A DNA stretch of 40,651 nucleotides from Rhodospirillaceae bacterium (lineage in GTDB: Bacteria; Pseudomonadota; Alphaproteobacteria; Rhodospirillales; Magnetospirillaceae), in the NCBI GenBank assembly GCA_031290545.1, contig JAITNJ010000036.1, positions 1 to 40,651 on the forward strand, in the 5' to 3' direction. A program made the translations under genes and the position numbers. The notes beneath the pieces were generated by a model. The model was given only the letters and a program-made list of their open reading frames with translations, was not told the DNA's origin and did not search any database. Below, piece by piece: positions 35,643 to 40,651 of this stretch; within the stretch, counting starts at the first letter, position 1, and each line of letters opens with the position of its first letter.

Positions 35643-36515
35643 ATGTCAATTCTGTCATATGTTCGAACTACCGCTACCGTTACAATCTTGGCCATCATTA
35701 TACCATTTTTTATAGGATGTGCTTCAGATAAAGATTCAGATATTGATTATGTGGAACAGCCCGTCGAAGAACTTTATAACTACGGGATGGATCTAATGAT
35801 TGACAAAGAATATACCAAAGCTATAAAAGAATTAAGCACTGTTGAACAACAACATCCTTACTCAAAGTGGGCAGTAAGATCACAACTGATGGTTTCATAT
35901 GCTTACTATGAACTCAATAAATTCGATGACGCTATAGATTCTCTTAATTTTTTCATTCAATTACATCCTGGTAATAAGGATGTTGACTATGCCTATTATT
36001 TAAAGGCACTTTGTTATTACGAACAAATTCCTGACGTCGAACGTGATCAGAAATCAGCAGAACTTGCTTTTAAATCTCTACAAGAATTAATTGATCGTTT
36101 TCCTAATAGTACATATGCACGTGCCGCTAGATTGAAATTAGATTTAGTAAAAGATCATCTTGCAGGAAAAGAAATGTTAATTGGTCGACAATACGAATCT
36201 AAGAAACAATATCTAGCAGCAATTAATCGTTATAGTAACGTTATTAACGATTTTCAAAATACAAATCATGTTTCTGAAGCCTTATATCGTCTGATTGAAT
36301 GTTACGAAATTTTAGGTTTGTCAGATGAAGCGAAAAAAATAGCAGCAATTCTTGGTCATAATTATCCAGGAGATTTGTGGTATTCCAATAGTTATAAATT
36401 GATCAAAGCTGTTGAATTAGAAAATGATTTTAAATTAAATCAGAAGAAAAAAGATGATAGTTGGTTCAATAGACCGTATTTGATCGATTATGCTGACAGA
36501 CCTATCGATCCGTGA
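35643..36515 (+). CDS. bamD: BamD, outer-membrane assembly lipoprotein
   Basis: 290 aa. An essential lipoprotein of the BAM complex that inserts beta-barrel proteins into the outer membrane. A signal peptide (about 1-25) ends in FIGC, making Cys26 the lipidated residue. TPR-like helical repeats follow from about 40 to 250, including the VEELYNYGMDLM and YPYSKWAVRSQL-type segments (here QHPYSKWAVRSQL). ATG 35643 is chosen over an in-frame TTG at 35607 because it gives a normal lipoprotein signal. The 3' end overlaps recN by 26 nt. Confidence 0.93.
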   Translation: MSILSYVRTTATVTILAIIIPFFIGCASDKDSDIDYVEQPVEELYNYGMDLMIDKEYTKAIKELSTVEQQHPYSKWAVRSQLMVSYAYYELNKFDDAIDSLNFFIQLHPGNKDVDYAYYLKALCYYEQIPDVERDQKSAELAFKSLQELIDRFPNSTYARAARLKLDLVKDHLAGKEMLIGRQYESKKQYLAAINRYSNVINDFQNTNHVSEALYRLIECYEILGLSDEAKKIAAILGHNYPGDLWYSNSYKLIKAVELENDFKLNQKKKDDSWFNRPYLIDYADRPIDP

Positions 36516-38157
36516 TGTTGTTCTTATCAATCATCTCGATATCAACTTTTTATCAGGTTTGTCTGTTTTAACTGGAGAAACTGGAGCTGGAAAGACTATA
36601 CTCCTAGATTCTCTGGGATTGGCACTTGGAGCACGCTCAGAAAAAGGATTAATAAGACGTGGGGCCAATCAACTGTCAGTAACTGCTAAATTTTCTATAC
36701 CTTTAGATCATCCTGTTTTACAGATTCTAAATGAAATAAATTTAGAATCATCCACTAATCTTGTTATGCATCGGATAATATCGACTGACGGAAGATCGCG
36801 AGCTTTTGTCAATGATCATCCAATCAGTATTAATTTAATGCGTCGTTTAGGTGATAATTTAGTAGAAATACACGATCAATTAAAAAGTCATGGCTTACTA
36901 GATCCAAGTACTCATCGCCCTACTCTCGACGCTTTTGCTAACATAGACATTACTTCTGTTCATCAAAGTTGGACAGCTTGGCAGAATTCAATCAAAATGT
37001 GCATTGATTTTGAGGCTATATTAATTAAAGCACAAGAAGAAGAAAATTTTATTCGTTATACTATCGAAGAATTAACAAACCTCGATTTAAAACTTGGAGA
37101 AGAAGAGATATTAACAAAACAAAGAACTATCATGATGAATGGAGAAAAATTATTCGATGGTATGAATATTGCACAACAATCTCTTTGTTATAATTGTGAT
37201 GTTGCAAAAAATATTAGAAATGCCCAACATGCTCTTGAATTAGTTACTAAATACGCTGACAACATATTAGATCCTGTTATCTCCGCACTAGATCGTGCTT
37301 CTATAGAGGTTGAGGAAGCACAAAATTTATTAGAAAAGATCTCATCTTCTATAAAATTAGATTCAAAAATATTAGAAAAAATTGAAGAACGATTGTTTTT
37401 ATTACGTGCAATTGCACGTAAACATAATGTTACAGTAGATGATTTAATTTCTCTAAATGATCGTTTTTCCAATCGATTAAAATTAATCACTAACAATACT
37501 GACGAATTTTCACGTTTAAAAATTGCAGAACAACAAGCCAAACTTTGCTATTACAATCATGCTAAAGAACTTTCTCTTTTACGAAAAAGAGCAGCTAAAC
37601 GTTTAGATACAGCCGTTGCAAAAGAACTAAAACCATTAAAGCTTGATAAGGCAACATTTCGAACTAAAATTGATTTGTTAAATGAGACAGCTTGGAATGA
37701 AACAGGTATTGATCGAGTTATTTTCGAAGTTGCAACCAATCTAGAAACTACATACGGATCATTAGCAAAAATTGCCTCTGGTGGTGAGCTATCGCGTTTT
37801 ATACTAGCATTAAAAGTAGTTCTGGCACTAAAAACATCAGTACAAACTATAGTTTTTGACGAAATAGACAATGGGATTGGTGGCGCTGTAGCTACTGCTG
37901 TAGGTGAACGACTATCTAAATTAGCAATTGGTTTTCATCAAGTTTTAGTAGTTACTCATTCACCACAAGTAGCAGCTAAAGGTACTAATCATTTATATGT
38001 AAAAAAAGTAACCGAGGAAGATACTATCTTAACTCGAGTTTTTGCTCTTAATAAAGAAGAACGGCAAGAAGAAATAGCTAGAATGTTAGCTGGAGCTAAG
38101 ATTACAGATCAGGCTCGCGCAGCTGCTACTAGTTTGCTGACATCAACAAGTGATTAA
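36490..38157 (+). CDS. recN: RecN, SMC-like DNA repair ATPase
   Basis: 555 aa. Acts in double-strand break repair. MLTDLSIRDVVLINHLDINF matches the RecN start. Walker A GETGAGKT is at 29-36, a long coiled-coil region occupies about 150-370, and the ABC signature SGGELSRF (near 430) and Walker B IVFDEIDNGIGG (near 455) are intact. The start lies inside bamD, 26 nt before its stop, without a clear ribosome binding site, so translation probably depends on bamD. The bamD-recN-ligA order is shared with other alphaproteobacteria. Confidence 0.95.
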   Translation: MLTDLSIRDVVLINHLDINFLSGLSVLTGETGAGKTILLDSLGLALGARSEKGLIRRGANQLSVTAKFSIPLDHPVLQILNEINLESSTNLVMHRIISTDGRSRAFVNDHPISINLMRRLGDNLVEIHDQLKSHGLLDPSTHRPTLDAFANIDITSVHQSWTAWQNSIKMCIDFEAILIKAQEEENFIRYTIEELTNLDLKLGEEEILTKQRTIMMNGEKLFDGMNIAQQSLCYNCDVAKNIRNAQHALELVTKYADNILDPVISALDRASIEVEEAQNLLEKISSSIKLDSKILEKIEERLFLLRAIARKHNVTVDDLISLNDRFSNRLKLITNNTDEFSRLKIAEQQAKLCYYNHAKELSLLRKRAAKRLDTAVAKELKPLKLDKATFRTKIDLLNETAWNETGIDRVIFEVATNLETTYGSLAKIASGGELSRFILALKVVLALKTSVQTIVFDEIDNGIGGAVATAVGERLSKLAIGFHQVLVVTHSPQVAAKGTNHLYVKKVTEEDTILTRVFALNKEERQEEIARMLAGAKITDQARAAATSLLTSTSD

Positions 38158-38181
38158 AAGTAATTTTTAGGTGTAATCTGA

Positions 38182-40313
<2,132 letters not shown>

Positions 40314-40466
40314 AATATAATTTATGCAAAAAATGACTATAAAATTTAAACAATAAGAATTGTATTTTTAAAAATTGAAGTTAGCAAAAACTATTCAACA
40401 TAAACCATCATAGCATTCTCATAAGTAATTCGAAATAATACAAATATATTATAACTAAATATATTA
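40314..40466. other. AT-rich gap between ligA and a convergent gene
   Basis: Nothing gene-like was found on either strand; open stretches are a few codons long. The region lies between two hairpins that probably end the converging transcripts. Confidence 0.5.
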
Positions 40467-40507
40467 TTACATCTTTGTTATTAATTTATTAAATAACAAA
40501 GATGTAA
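40467..40507. terminator. Strong hairpin downstream of the phosphomannomutase gene
   Basis: A perfect 16-bp stem, TTACATCTTTGTTATT with AATAACAAAGATGTAA, encloses a 9-nt loop. It begins 16 nt after the stop of the minus-strand gene and is followed on that strand by AT-rich sequence. It is the longest perfect stem I found in the intergenic regions and is best read as that gene's terminator, possibly acting in both directions. Confidence 0.6.
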
Positions 40508-40523
40508 ATTAATATTTATGAAA

Positions 40524-40651
40524 TTATAATTTAATCTTTAATCCAGATTCAGCTAGTTGATATATTAATATATCTTTTAATCGCAACATTCCTTCTTTTG
40601 ATGTTGATTCGCATCTAGCAACCAATGCTGCTTGAGTATTTGATGCTCTAA
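40524..40651 (-). CDS. C-terminal end of a phosphomannomutase/phosphoglucomutase
   Basis: Partial: 41 residues and the stop are in the window; the rest continues past the right edge. The fragment begins RASNTQAALVARCES, matching the C-terminal phosphate-binding loop (RASNTxP-type) of AlgC/ManB-type phosphohexomutases. The domain continues through EGMLRLKDILIYQLAESGLK. These enzymes interconvert hexose 6- and 1-phosphates for sugar nucleotides used in LPS and capsule. Ala replaces the usual Pro after the loop, as I recall for some alphaproteobacterial members. The choice between mannose and glucose forms cannot be made from this piece. Confidence 0.7.
   Translation of the reverse strand, partial: RASNTQAALVARCESTSKEGMLRLKDILIYQLAESGLKIKL

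Overview
The window is a compact, strongly AT-rich bacterial chromosome segment (roughly two thirds A+T by eye). It carries 32 complete protein genes, one RNA gene (RNase P RNA) and a gene fragment at the right end; a second fragment is possible at the left end. Gene content and order point to an alphaproteobacterium, most likely of the Rhodospirillales: hflK-hflC-degP, rnpB followed by mraZ, a full division and cell-wall cluster ending ftsQ-ftsA-ftsZ-lpxC-bamD-recN-ligA, and a short RaiA-like protein of an alphaproteobacterial type. The low GC suggests a host-associated or genome-reduced lineage. AT-rich Rhodospirillales symbionts such as 'Candidatus Endolissoclinum' came to mind, but this is only a guess. 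The tight gene packing does not look like advanced genome decay.

Layout: (1) 1-3752, plus strand: a possible tail of an upstream gene, then hflK, hflC and a Do/DegP-type periplasmic protease, all envelope protein quality control. (2) 3783-9893, minus strand: guaB, a DUF1015 protein, miaA and the two acetolactate synthase subunits (ilvI, ilvH), read from right to left. (3) 10067-12861, plus strand: a GT4 glycosyltransferase overlapping an asparagine-synthetase-type amidotransferase, the only accessory-looking pair. (4) 12907-14769, minus strand: htpG. (5) 14988-15802, plus strand: a short RaiA/HPF-like ribosome factor, then the RNase P RNA gene rnpB. (6) 16078-34325, plus strand: mraZ, rsmH, ftsL, ftsI, murE, murF, mraY, murD, ftsW, murG, murC, murB, ddl, ftsQ, ftsA, ftsZ. 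(7) 34545-40290, plus strand: lpxC, bamD, recN, ligA. (8) The C-terminal end of a phosphomannomutase/phosphoglucomutase on the minus strand at the right edge.

Together these genes give the cell a complete cytoplasmic and lipid-linked route to peptidoglycan (MurB, C, D, E, F, Ddl, MraY, MurG), a septal synthase (FtsI, FtsW), the core divisome (FtsZ, A, Q, L), lipid A commitment (LpxC) and outer-membrane protein assembly (BamD). The organism therefore very probably keeps a standard Gram-negative envelope and divides by itself. Many junctions in the cluster are 1 or 4 nt overlaps, which suggests translational coupling.

I did not find an undescribed multi-gene system. The observations most worth a second look are a candidate MraZ operator inside the mraZ promoter, a RaiA-like protein that seems to lack the usual C-terminal extension, several strong hairpins at operon ends, an acetolactate synthase with Glu where the cofactor-binding Asp is usual, and the glycosyltransferase-amidotransferase pair set among housekeeping genes.
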